Below, piece after piece: positions 7,059 to 14,140 of a stretch of DNA of 22,218 bases. A model generated the notes under the pieces. It searched no databases. It worked only from the letters and a program-made list of their open reading frames with translations, and was not told the DNA's origin. Position 1 is the first letter of the stretch; every line of letters starts with the position of its first letter. The DNA comes from Bradyrhizobium sp. Its GTDB lineage: Bacteria > Pseudomonadota > Alphaproteobacteria > Rhizobiales > Xanthobacteraceae. A program made the translations under genes and the position numbers. The stretch is from positions 1-22,218 of the forward strand of contig JAQGKC010000276.1 of NCBI GenBank assembly GCA_028290305.1. Reading direction: 5' to 3'.

Positions 7059-8606
7059 TTAAATATAATATTTGAACGGCTGACGGTCTGCGCCTTTTGC
7101 CGAACCCATCGTCAGCACCTCGCCAACCATATTGGCAAAGCGAACCGTTACAGGTAGTCCATCGTTATAATTGCAAGAATTATAATTGATTTTCGTCAAT
7201 CCCATAATGTCGCTGAGAATAGTTGGAAGCGGCGGCATGGCGGCCTTGCTCTTAAGAGCAGTGATAAAAAGCGGATTCGGCGTTTCAGGGCCGATATAGG
7301 TGTCGAGCTGAGGGACGTAACCGTTCGTCCAAAGGTAGGCGCTCTTGTTGTCAAGCAACATGGCAGTTCCGCGCAGGACCGGATAATCACCATCACGAAA
7401 TAGTTTGGTTTCTCCTGAAGTTCTACGTATGCGTACGCCAACGACATTAGTAGTCGAAGGGGCCGCAGCTTCAAACGCGCTCCATTCTTCGTCGTTGAAG
7501 TATGTCTGCCCATGGATGAAAAGCTCCTGAGGCGCAGAGCCGTGGAGTTCTCTGTAGGTCTCTAAAACCTTCCTGATCAGGTCTGTCGCGGCCGAAGCGT
7601 TGAGATGATAATCAAAATCGCCTTTCTTCCACGGGCCATTTGCGCCGCGGAACACGACACCATCTCCCTCGCTCAAAAACATCTGCGCGGCGCAACAGGC
7701 GTGATCCGACGCATCGCCGGGAAGATTCTTGTATACAAGCCCGATATAGCAAACCCCGGTGCGGATGCCCGATAGCTTCCAAGGTGGCTTTGGCTGCGTC
7801 TTGTAGTAGAGGCCGGTAGCTAGGTTCCAAGCGATGGTCGCTGCATCCTGAGTCCGGCGGAGCGGATATCCCGCTTTGTTTTTGAATTCGTCGGGAGCTA
7901 TCGTTGTTTCACGGAGGATCTGCGTTGGCGAGAGGGTTAGATATTCTGCTTTGACCTGCCGATGGAAATCGGGCGCGTCGTCGAAGACGTTCTCTTCGGG
8001 AAGGACCTCCTTCAGCAGTGGAAGGTCGGAACGGGTCTTCTTTCTCCTCGCGAAATCGCCAAGCTCCAGGGGCAAGCCTGTCCGGCGTGCATTTGGCTTG
8101 CATCGCTCAAAGATGATCTCCGGAACAACTAGAATCCACAAATCGACAGAGCGCTCATCATTTTCTCGGTGCCTCCGAGTTTTGTCGGCGTAGAGCTTTA
8201 CGACTTTCTTGACAGCTTCATGCAAATTCACGACGCGCGTCGCACCATCGATCGCCTTTGCGTCGAGCGGACATGCCACAAATTCAGCATCGTTCAAGGA
8301 AATTCCGAAAGCCTCTTCGAGCCCCGGAAAATTAACCAGATGCAGCCTGTCCTGCTTTTCAATTTTTCCCGGAGGGGGGACAGGGATGCCTTTCCTCAGT
8401 CGCCCGACCCAAGCACGGAAATAATTAATGCCCGTTGGGGTACCGATGACGCCAAGACGGACCTCCTTCGTCTTTTTTGCCTTTTCATGAGGACCATAGA
8501 GAAAGAGGCCGTCCTTCGGATGCGGTGTCGTTTGCTTGAAATTGAACTCCAGCAATGGCTCATTGAAATGTAACACCTGCAGGGAGCGCTCGGGAAAATT
8601 CGTCAT
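7059..8606 (-). CDS. Short prokaryotic Argonaute (MID-PIWI), SPARTA type, catalytically inactive
   Basis: This 515-residue protein has the length of short pAgos of SPARTA systems (about 500 aa), with MID (about 155-275) and PIWI (about 276-515) but no N or PAZ domain. PIWI marks are [15 protein letters not shown] (279-293), [13 protein letters not shown] (309-321), [15 protein letters not shown] (361-375), [20 protein letters not shown] (409-428), and the end motif [20 protein letters not shown]. It ends in KYYI, the hydrophobic C-terminus expected to face the guide 5' phosphate. The DEDX slicer residues are not in place: no Asp in the first PIWI strand, and IHGQT where active Agos have h-R-D-G. 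Such Agos bind guide RNA and target DNA and activate the partner TIR-APAZ. The ATG overlaps the TGA of the APAZ frame (ATGA), showing translational coupling. Composition is visibly AT-richer than flanking genes. Confidence 0.9.
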   Translation of the reverse strand: MTNFPERSLQVLHFNEPLLEFNFKQTTPHPKDGLFLYGPHEKAKKTKEVRLGVIGTPTGINYFRAWVGRLRKGIPVPPPGKIEKQDRLHLVNFPGLEEAFGISLNDAEFVACPLDAKAIDGATRVVNLHEAVKKVVKLYADKTRRHRENDERSVDLWILVVPEIIFERCKPNARRTGLPLELGDFARRKKTRSDLPLLKEVLPEENVFDDAPDFHRQVKAEYLTLSPTQILRETTIAPDEFKNKAGYPLRRTQDAATIAWNLATGLYYKTQPKPPWKLSGIRTGVCYIGLVYKNLPGDASDHACCAAQMFLSEGDGVVFRGANGPWKKGDFDYHLNASAATDLIRKVLETYRELHGSAPQELFIHGQTYFNDEEWSAFEAAAPSTTNVVGVRIRRTSGETKLFRDGDYPVLRGTAMLLDNKSAYLWTNGYVPQLDTYIGPETPNPLFITALKSKAAMPPLPTILSDIMGLTKINYNSCNYNDGLPVTVRFANMVGEVLTMGSAKGADRQPFKYYI

Positions 8607-9265
8607 GGCTCTTCCTCCGGCTCAGGCCGTCCGAGCGTCGACGGATCGGCCTCTTCATCTTCGTCTTGCAAGACAGCCGGAAGAACAGTGCTGACAGGCG
8701 AGGAGAACAAAAGCGGGGATGCCTCAACGCGAACATTAGCGGCTTCACCAAGTTCGAGCAAAATGGCCGACCGTTCGCCAGACAGCACCTCCATAAAAGC
8801 AAGTAGTCGTCCATGCCACTGTCTGTTTCGCCATCCTTTGCAAACTGTACGCCGCAAACGGTGTTGCTTTTTGGCATCGTCGAGGGGAAGGTCAGCCTCG
8901 CCATCCAAAACCGGAGCGAACAACACACGGGATTTCAATTTGAAATGCGGGAAGGGCCAGAACGACGGGATCACGGAAACGCCGAATTGCCAAGCGTGAC
9001 CCTTCGCAATGTTTCGGAGCATTGAAGAACGCCGCTCACCTTGCGTTCCCCAAGCGATCTTCTTGCCGATCGTCGTTTGATCTTTCCCTACATGAAATCC
9101 GACCGCGTTTGAGTAGTGGTATTCAAGCAGCCCGCGTTTTTGACAATACCTATTCCATGCTTGGCGCAGCATAGAGTGCACAACATTCGACGCATCCTGC
9201 CGTTTAATATTTGCCGCCGCATATCCGACTTCCACGAACTCCGTGAGCGGGATTTGATGCTTCAA
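8603..9265 (-). CDS. APAZ domain, C-terminal part of a frameshifted TIR-APAZ protein
   Basis: This open frame continues the TIR-APAZ gene after a single-base frameshift. As a stand-alone frame it would start at TTG 9265 (220 aa), but coding-like sequence in this frame reaches back to about 9322, reading [19 protein letters not shown] before the body. Visible parts are the helical [20 protein letters not shown] and strand-rich [40 protein letters not shown] and VLFAPVLDG. The tail is acidic (DEDEEADPS... EPEEEP). APAZ is the analogue of Ago N/L domains: it binds the short pAgo and contacts nucleic acid. The TGA overlaps the pAgo ATG by 4 nt. Without frameshifting or a corrected base, this piece has no clear ribosome site of its own. 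The pairing with the upstream frame is strongly supported; identity as APAZ rests on context. Confidence 0.8.
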   Translation of the reverse strand: MKHQIPLTEFVEVGYAAANIKRQDASNVVHSMLRQAWNRYCQKRGLLEYHYSNAVGFHVGKDQTTIGKKIAWGTQGERRSSMLRNIAKGHAWQFGVSVIPSFWPFPHFKLKSRVLFAPVLDGEADLPLDDAKKQHRLRRTVCKGWRNRQWHGRLLAFMEVLSGERSAILLELGEAANVRVEASPLLFSSPVSTVLPAVLQDEDEEADPSTLGRPEPEEEP

Positions 9266-9281
9266 AACAAAGCGACCTACG

Positions 9282-10013
9282 CTACCGAAGATGGCGGTGA
9301 CTTCGTCTAAAAATCTGAAAAGTCACGAACCCCTGCTGCATGAGTGCAACCGGAAACGGGCTGGTCGGAGACACCTTCGCAAGGGAATCGCGATCGATAA
9401 CGCCGCTTGGCTCGAAATAGTTTATGAAATCCGGCGTTTCCGAAATGCGCAGCCAATTAGACGTTAAACGCTCCGGCTCATCCTTTAGAGCAATCGCGCC
9501 ACGACGGCGATAAAGCTCCCAGCTAGGTTGAATAACGATGCCATCGTGCCGACAGGGGACCTTTTGCCGTTTCAACGCTTCGAGAAGTTTTTCCAGACCT
9601 TCCGCCCATCCGCGAACGAAGTCGATATATTGAAGACCTCCGATACCAAAGAGCTTCTTGTACGGTCTGATCCGAAGCGGGATCACGAATCGTGGGTCTT
9701 TAAGCTCCTTTACGAGGTCCAAGCCGATTTCAATCTCTTCCTGCACCCCCGTAGCGGCGAGTGTCTCGTTGCTACAACACAACAACATCTTGCACGCCTG
9801 ATTTTGGAGCGTGGAAGTGATGATGGTTCGCCACCTGTCGCCCGGTTCTAACGTTCGAATATCCGTAAAGACCTTGTACCCTGCAGCCTCCAGCTTCGGG
9901 GCGAGCCAAAGCGCAAGCTCGTCATCACCCGGCGTCGCTTTGCTAAGAAAGACGACGTCCCGTTCGACCTGCACGATTTCTGGCTGAGCCGTTAGAGCAA
10001 CGCGTTCTTCCAC
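9282..10013 (-). CDS. TIR domain and start of APAZ (N-terminal part of frameshifted TIR-APAZ protein)
   Basis: This 243-codon frame starts at GTG 10013, with GAAGG seven bases upstream and an in-frame stop before it. Residues 18-150 are a TIR domain: VVFLSKATPGDDELALWLAP, AAGYKVFTDIRTLEPGDRW (43-61), then TLQNQACKMLLCCSNETLAA, and GVQEEIEIG (89-97), whose glutamates (E92/E93) are candidates for the NADase residue. In SPARTA the TIR domain oligomerises after target DNA recognition and degrades NAD+, killing or arresting the invaded cell. From about 155 the sequence enters the APAZ region (IVIQPSWELYRRRGAIALKD). The last residues, after MQQGFVTFQI, are out-of-frame sequence ending at a TAG. The two frames together span 1411 nt, which is 3n+1; removing one base gives 469 aa, the usual size. 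Confidence 0.85.
   Translation of the reverse strand: MEERVALTAQPEIVQVERDVVFLSKATPGDDELALWLAPKLEAAGYKVFTDIRTLEPGDRWRTIITSTLQNQACKMLLCCSNETLAATGVQEEIEIGLDLVKELKDPRFVIPLRIRPYKKLFGIGGLQYIDFVRGWAEGLEKLLEALKRQKVPCRHDGIVIQPSWELYRRRGAIALKDEPERLTSNWLRISETPDFINYFEPSGVIDRDSLAKVSPTSPFPVALMQQGFVTFQIFRRSHRHLR
9309..9313 (-). other. Frameshift site in TIR-APAZ gene (run of five T on coding strand)
   Basis: On the minus strand the first frame reads CAG ATT TTT AGA CGA; dropping one T gives CAG ATT TTA GAC GAA GTC, which continues directly into the second frame (Q-I-L-D-E-V-T-A-I-F-G-S-V-G). The second frame is closed by TGA at 9325-9323, so the shift must lie between about 9322 and 9284. The T run is the natural place for a one-base gain, by mutation, sequencing error or polymerase slippage. 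Confidence 0.75.
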
Positions 10014-10078
10014 TATTACGCCTTCGGCTGATCGGCCTTATCGGCTAAAGCAAACCCTGCCGCCGCCGGTCATCCGCC

Positions 10079-10912
10079 TCAGTCGGCGGAAGCCACCGGC
10101 GTGACCGTCGGCGCGCCCGGGTCGAATCCGAACAGCTCGACCAGGTACTTGTAATAGTCGGGCATCTTTTCCTTCAGGGTGTCGCGCGTCTTGGGATCGT
10201 GCACCGAGTCCTTGCCGGCCAGGAAAATGCTGGCGGTCACGGCAAAGAACTCCTTGTGGTTCATCAGCGCATAGGTGTCCTTTGGAAGCTGATCCTTTGC
10301 CTTGGCGTGGGCGTAGAAACCCTTGATGCCGAGGTTGTCGAAGCCGTTCGGCATCAGCTTGGCATGATAGGCATGGAGGAACTCGTGAAGCATGATCGGT
10401 TCCGGCGCATAGCGCATCATGTTCGGGCTCAGCATGATGACGCCACTCCCGGCATCGGCGGCCAGCTCGACCAGGTCCGGGTTGGTCCATTGCTGCTTGT
10501 CGTGATCCCAGGTTGTCAGTCCGCGCGATCCGTGGCGATTCCTGTCAGGCACCAAGGGGCCGTAACACGCGGCGCCGGCGCCTATCTCCATGCATGTCAT
10601 CTCGCTCGCGATGATCGGCACGGAATGAAAGAATTTTAGCACCCTCGGGCTAAATCCCGAGTTTTCAACGATGTCGAGCTGGCGCTTGAGATTGTCCTTG
10701 AGCGCGTCGAAATCCTTGCGTTCGGCATATTCCGACATGTCGAACGCGTAGCCGCGATAAGTCTCGAAGCCGGCCGGCGCCGACGGCGCCGTGGCGTTAT
10801 TGGAGGGCTCGACATTGGAGGGCTCGGCCTGGAGCACGCGCGGTGCCGCGCCGGCGGCATTGCAGCCGAGCGCAAAAACGATGATCGTTGAAAAGGCCAA
10901 TGCAACGCGCAT
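10079..10912 (-). CDS. Secreted HExxH metallopeptidase-like protein
   Basis: The 277-residue protein has a signal peptide (1 to about 22, LAFSTIIVFALGCNAAGAA); the Cys17 is not in a good lipobox. The core has HEFLH (176-180) within MLHEFLHAYHAKLMPNGFDN, and E221 in MNHKEFFAVTASIF 41 residues on. This is the arrangement of gluzincin-type zinc peptidases, with two His and a downstream Glu as ligands; members of this kind are loosely related to anthrax lethal factor-type domains. Two Cys in TCMEIGAGAACYG may pair in the periplasm. Its substrate is unknown. It lies 65 bp upstream of the TIR-APAZ start on the same strand, but its high-GC codon use matches the chromosome, not the Argonaute operon. 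The peptidase assignment is by motif only. Confidence 0.75.
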   Translation of the reverse strand: MRVALAFSTIIVFALGCNAAGAAPRVLQAEPSNVEPSNNATAPSAPAGFETYRGYAFDMSEYAERKDFDALKDNLKRQLDIVENSGFSPRVLKFFHSVPIIASEMTCMEIGAGAACYGPLVPDRNRHGSRGLTTWDHDKQQWTNPDLVELAADAGSGVIMLSPNMMRYAPEPIMLHEFLHAYHAKLMPNGFDNLGIKGFYAHAKAKDQLPKDTYALMNHKEFFAVTASIFLAGKDSVHDPKTRDTLKEKMPDYYKYLVELFGFDPGAPTVTPVASAD

Positions 10913-11149
10913 GATTATCCCCCTGCTGTCCGGTCGGCGGCCGCGAAAGACACGTCGTGGCTTTGCCGATAACCAGCGTTCGCACGTTACGTCATCGACG
11001 TTGCGGCACGGTTAATCTCCGCCGCGTAGCGACATCTCGGCCGTTAGCACGGAATTAACCGAACCGCATGACGCAGTGGTGGGCGGCTGATTTGGGGGAA
11101 TGTCCAGCCTCATTTGCAAAAATATTTCCATTCCCGCCCGACCCAAATC

Positions 11150-11690
11150 ACCACTACATCCCCCGCCGTCCCGTCCCTCAGAGGGGCGTATCGCGATCGT
11201 CACGGACGCGGGGTGGGATGCGGTGGACGCGGCAGCGTCGGGCGCGCGACGTGATGGCAGGGCGGGTCCTTTCGGGCCCGTGAGCGATCAAACGGCGAGC
11301 GGACGAACGGCGCTTTACACGGACGGCGAAGTCGTGTGGTCCTGGCATCCGTTGCTGGTGCTAAATCGGCGGAGGCGAAGTCGGCCCGACCGGGTCTGGC
11401 AAAACCTTAATCCGCCGATGACGGTGACAAGAAGAATTCGTCGCCGGGGAGAGCACGAAGGAAGCCGTTAAAACCATTGCGCAGGGAAGGCCGGGTGCTC
11501 CGGTGAACCTGTGGTGACTAACTCGTGTGCTTTCTACACTTTGCACGCGGGGCTGCGGGTGCAGCGGGCACCCGGCTTTCCCTGCGCCCTCTGATTTCCT
11601 GGGCGACCATTTCGTGCACAACCCGGGCGCCTCGCACCGCGGGATCGCGGGCGTGTACCCGCGTTAGCTCTTTGAAAATTGAATCCGGAA
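11150..11690. repeat. Non-coding region resembling a dispersed Bradyrhizobium-type repeat
   Basis: The gap 10913-11960 holds no gene I accept. About 11150-11690 gives short overlapping frames that look like proteins often mis-called in this group: plus strand starting at PSEGRIAIVTDAGWDAVDAA-like text, minus strand with KSEGAGKAGCPLHPQPRVQS. I know these as translations of a high-copy intergenic repeat, not real genes. Hairpins are plentiful (GGGTGCAGCGGGCACCC, GCGGGATCGCGGGCGTGTACCCGC). Boundaries are approximate. Between 10913 and 11150 I see only the upstream region of the metallopeptidase. Confidence 0.5.
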
Positions 11691-11704
11691 TTCGCGAGGA
11701 GCGT

Positions 11705-11854
11705 GATCACCTCGCCCCGCTTGCGGGGAGGCCGAAGCCGAAGGCTTCGGGTGAGGGGGCATATCCGCGAGTCAGAATTCGCGGAGAGGCCCCCACCCCC
11801 AACGCTCTCAGAGCGAGCTTCGCTCGTCTCGGCCCCGCAAGCGGGGAGAGGGAG
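11705..11854. repeat. 150-bp palindromic repeat, left copy flanking HiPIP gene
   Basis: It begins GATCACCTCGCCCCGCTTGC and ends GGCCCCGCAAGCGGGGAGAG plus GGAG, so its ends are inverted complements. Internal hairpins are GAAGCCGAAGGCTTC, CGCGAGTCAGAATTCGCG, and GCTCTCAGAGCGAGC with CTTCGCTCG. It is nearly identical and in the same orientation to 12278-12430, differing by a few short indels and substitutions. Confidence 0.88.
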
Positions 11855-11960
11855 TGATTCATCGCCGCTTTGTGTAAACTCCGAGTGTCCACCATCTTAA
11901 ATTCGACGACCGAGTATTAGAGTGGTGGCTAAGCCGAGCATGTCAGGAAAGAAAAACGCC

Positions 11961-12224
11961 ATGGTCGAAAAACAATTAAACAGATCGCGGCGAAGCGCAC
12001 TCCACGCGGTTGTCACAGGGATATTGGCGGGGCTTTTGTTCCGGATTTCGCAGGCCGGCGCGGCAGAAAAAATGACGCGGCAGCAAGCCGAATATCAGGA
12101 CACGCCAAACGGCATCTACAGCTGCAGCATGTGTAGTTTGTTCGAGCGACCGAACGCCTGCAAGGTGGTCGAAGGCGAGGTCAGCAAAGACGGCTGGTGC
12201 AAAGCGTTTGCGATGGCGGATTAA
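11961..12224 (+). CDS. High-potential iron-sulfur protein (HiPIP), Tat-exported
   Basis: The 87-residue precursor has a twin-arginine-like signal (NRSRRSALHAVVTGILAGLL, residues 7-26) ending near QAGAA, and a mature part of about 52 residues with four cysteines: C55, C58, C67 and C80 in YSCSMC, PNAC and GWC. The spacing C-x2-C-x8-C-x12-C fits the [4Fe-4S] site of HiPIPs, small periplasmic electron carriers between the bc1 complex and reaction centres or oxidases. GWC-x-A-F near the C-terminus is typical. ATG 11961 has AGGAAAG nine bases upstream and is preferred over ATG 11940 or GTG 11922. The gene stands alone between two near-identical 150-bp repeats. Confidence 0.88.
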   Translation: MVEKQLNRSRRSALHAVVTGILAGLLFRISQAGAAEKMTRQQAEYQDTPNGIYSCSMCSLFERPNACKVVEGEVSKDGWCKAFAMAD

Positions 12225-12277
12225 GCTTGAGCGCTCACAACTCTGTCGCATTGCTAAAAGAGAACATCCGCGGTTCG

Positions 12278-12430
12278 GATCACCTCGCCCCGCTTGCGGG
12301 GAGAGGTCGAAGCCGAAGGCTTCGGGTGAGGGGGCCTATCCGCGAGTCAGAATTCGCGGAGAGGCCCCCTCACCCCAACGCTCTCAGAGCGAGCTCTGCT
12401 CGTCTCGGCCCCGCAAGCGGGGCGAGGGAG
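12278..12430. repeat. 153-bp palindromic repeat, right copy flanking HiPIP gene
   Basis: This is a direct repeat of 11705-11854, with the same end arms (CTCGCCCCGCTTGCGGGGAG and GGCCCCGCAAGCGGGGCGAG) and the same internal hairpins. It lies 40 bp from the 3' end of the regulator gene (12471) and fills most of the 12225-12470 gap. Confidence 0.88.
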
Positions 12431-12470
12431 CAGTGCGGCACTAGCCTAATTGGAAATTTGCAGCGAGTCC

Positions 12471-13916
12471 TCACACCTCTCTCGCATTCGAAAACGCAAA
12501 CGACGAGACCCGCCTTGTGTTCTCGTCCAGGATCAACGTTCGCGTGATCGGCGGCTCGGCGCGCTGGCTGCAGTTTTCGCGTTCGCAAAGCCGGCAGTTG
12601 ACACCGATCGGCGTGCCCTCGGCCTTTTCGAGGTCCATTCCGGTGGCATAGACCAGTTTTGTTGCGTGGCGGATTTCGCAGCCGAGACCGATCGCAAAAC
12701 GCGGTTGCGGCTGCGGATGCGGCGAGACCTGCCGCCGCACCATCTGTGCGATGGAAAAATACCTGGTCCCGTCGGGCAGTTCGATGATCTGCTTGAGCAG
12801 ACGGTCCGGCGTATCGAAGGTCGAATGCACGTTCCACAGCGGACAGGTGCCGCCGAATTTCGAAAACGGAAACGTACCCGAGGAAAATCGCTTGGAAACG
12901 TTGCCAGCGTTGTCGACGCGCAGCATGAAGAAAGGAATGCCGCGCGCATTGGGTCGCTGCAGCGTGGTCAGGCGATGACAGACCTGTTCGAACCCGGCAT
13001 TGAAGCGCTGCGCCAGCACATGGACATCGTAACTGAGAGATTCTGCGGCGGCGTGAAACGCCTGATAGGGCATCATGGTCGCGGCCGCGAAATAATTTGC
13101 CAGCGTAATCCGGTAGAGGCGGCGCGGTGTATCGTCGAGCGGGCCGGCGCGGTTGATGATGGTTTCGAAATGGCTCACGCATTCGGAAAGGCCGATCTGA
13201 AAGGCGAGCTGGAACGCGCGGCCGGCTCCATCCACCAGCTCCGAGACCAGCAATTGCCGACGATGGCGATCGAACCGCCGCAGCGTCTCGCGCATCACAT
13301 CGACCGGCATGATGCGGGTGACAACAGAATGCTTTTCGCGCAGGCGCGTCGCGAGTGCGGCGAACAGCCCTTCGGACGGCACGTTCAATTCGTCGCGCAG
13401 ATTTTCCGCGGCCTGTTCAAGTTCGGGGAAATAATTGCGATTGGCCTCGATCAGGTCGCGGACGCGCTCGATCGGATTGGCCTCGAAGCGAGCGCCCTCG
13501 TCGCGGTCGGCCATTTGCGCGGCCACCATGGTCTCGCCGCGGCGGGCCTCGGTGTAGGCGGCGTACAGCCGTTGCAGCGAATGCGTCACGCCGGGGCACA
13601 ATTCGGCGAGATCGCGCAATTCCTGCTTCGGCAGGTCGATCTGCCGGAACAGCGGATCGGAGAAGAACTCGTTCAGCTCGGCGAAAAACCGGTCCTCATC
13701 GGCGGTGGCGAGGTCGCGCAGATCGAGGTCATAGGTCTCCGCCAGCCGCAGCAGGATCTGCGCCGTCACCGGGCGCTGGTTGCGCTCGATCAGGTTGATG
13801 TAGCTCGGGGAAATCCCAAGGCCCTCGGCGATCTGGGTCTGCGACAACCCCAATTGCTGACGGATGCGCCGGAACCTCGGTCCGACAAACAGTTTTTTAC
13901 CGGAGTCTCCAGCCAT
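12471..13916 (-). CDS. XRE-family ScfR/RamB-like transcriptional regulator of the glyoxylate shunt
   Basis: The 481-residue protein has an N-terminal Cro/C1 helix-turn-helix (about 15-66; LGLSQTQIAEGLGISPSYIN, with recognition helix to IERNQRPVT). A long middle region follows with a degenerate IrrE/ImmA-like segment, then the C-terminal domain of short-chain fatty-acyl regulators with a cysteine cluster C441-x2-C444-x4-C449 (NCRLCERENC). Relatives include RamB and PrpR of actinobacteria, which control isocitrate lyase and methylcitrate genes and may sense acyl-CoA. Being divergent from aceA, it very probably regulates aceA and itself; this is inference from context. ATG 13916 is preferred over an upstream in-frame ATG (13991) because the latter adds translation of a repeat fragment. 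The 3' end abuts a repeat. Confidence 0.9.
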   Translation of the reverse strand: MAGDSGKKLFVGPRFRRIRQQLGLSQTQIAEGLGISPSYINLIERNQRPVTAQILLRLAETYDLDLRDLATADEDRFFAELNEFFSDPLFRQIDLPKQELRDLAELCPGVTHSLQRLYAAYTEARRGETMVAAQMADRDEGARFEANPIERVRDLIEANRNYFPELEQAAENLRDELNVPSEGLFAALATRLREKHSVVTRIMPVDVMRETLRRFDRHRRQLLVSELVDGAGRAFQLAFQIGLSECVSHFETIINRAGPLDDTPRRLYRITLANYFAAATMMPYQAFHAAAESLSYDVHVLAQRFNAGFEQVCHRLTTLQRPNARGIPFFMLRVDNAGNVSKRFSSGTFPFSKFGGTCPLWNVHSTFDTPDRLLKQIIELPDGTRYFSIAQMVRRQVSPHPQPQPRFAIGLGCEIRHATKLVYATGMDLEKAEGTPIGVNCRLCERENCSQRAEPPITRTLILDENTRRVSSFAFSNAREV

Positions 13917-13942
13917 GAGCGTTTTCCCACGAGTTCTGACTA

Positions 13943-13969
13943 CCTCGCCCCGCTTGCGGGGAGAGGGAG
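13943..13969. repeat. Short fragment of the same palindromic repeat family
   Basis: CCTCGCCCCGCTTGCGGGGA followed by GAGGGAG is the end-arm segment of the 150-bp repeats, here in the regulator-aceA promoter region and just upstream of the regulator start. Confidence 0.7.
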
Positions 13970-14020
13970 CTATCTCGACGTATTGTGACAAAAATTACAA
14001 AATAACATCTATTACAAGTC

Positions 14021-14035
14021 GTGATGTTACATCAC
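14021..14035. promoter_or_regulatory. Perfect 15-bp palindrome, candidate operator between regulator and aceA
   Basis: GTGATGT-T-ACATCAC is a perfect palindrome with a one-base centre, in an AT-rich stretch (13981-14045) of the otherwise GC-rich divergent gap. AACATC at 14004-14009 and GATGTT at 14023-14028 make a second, overlapping inverted pair. It lies about 105 bp from each start codon. Binding by the divergent ScfR-like regulator is inference. Confidence 0.5.
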
Positions 14036-14140
14036 ATCACCATTCGATGACAAGCCATCTAGGCGAAATCAGCAGTTTAGCGTTTAGCTCCTATCACGCG
14101 TTTCGCAATGCACTGTCACGAATGTCGACTGGAGAACATG

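Noticed and set aside
7059..8606. Active DNA-cutting Argonaute
   Set aside because: No DEDX residues at the expected PIWI positions, and the length is that of a short pAgo without PAZ.
11361..11621. 86-codon minus-strand frame and overlapping plus-strand frames in the repeat tract
   Set aside because: They resemble spurious proteins translated from a dispersed repeat; no ribosome site and no consistent frame.
12450..13988. 512-codon plus-strand open frame
   Set aside because: Antisense shadow of the ScfR-like regulator; no recognisable domain.
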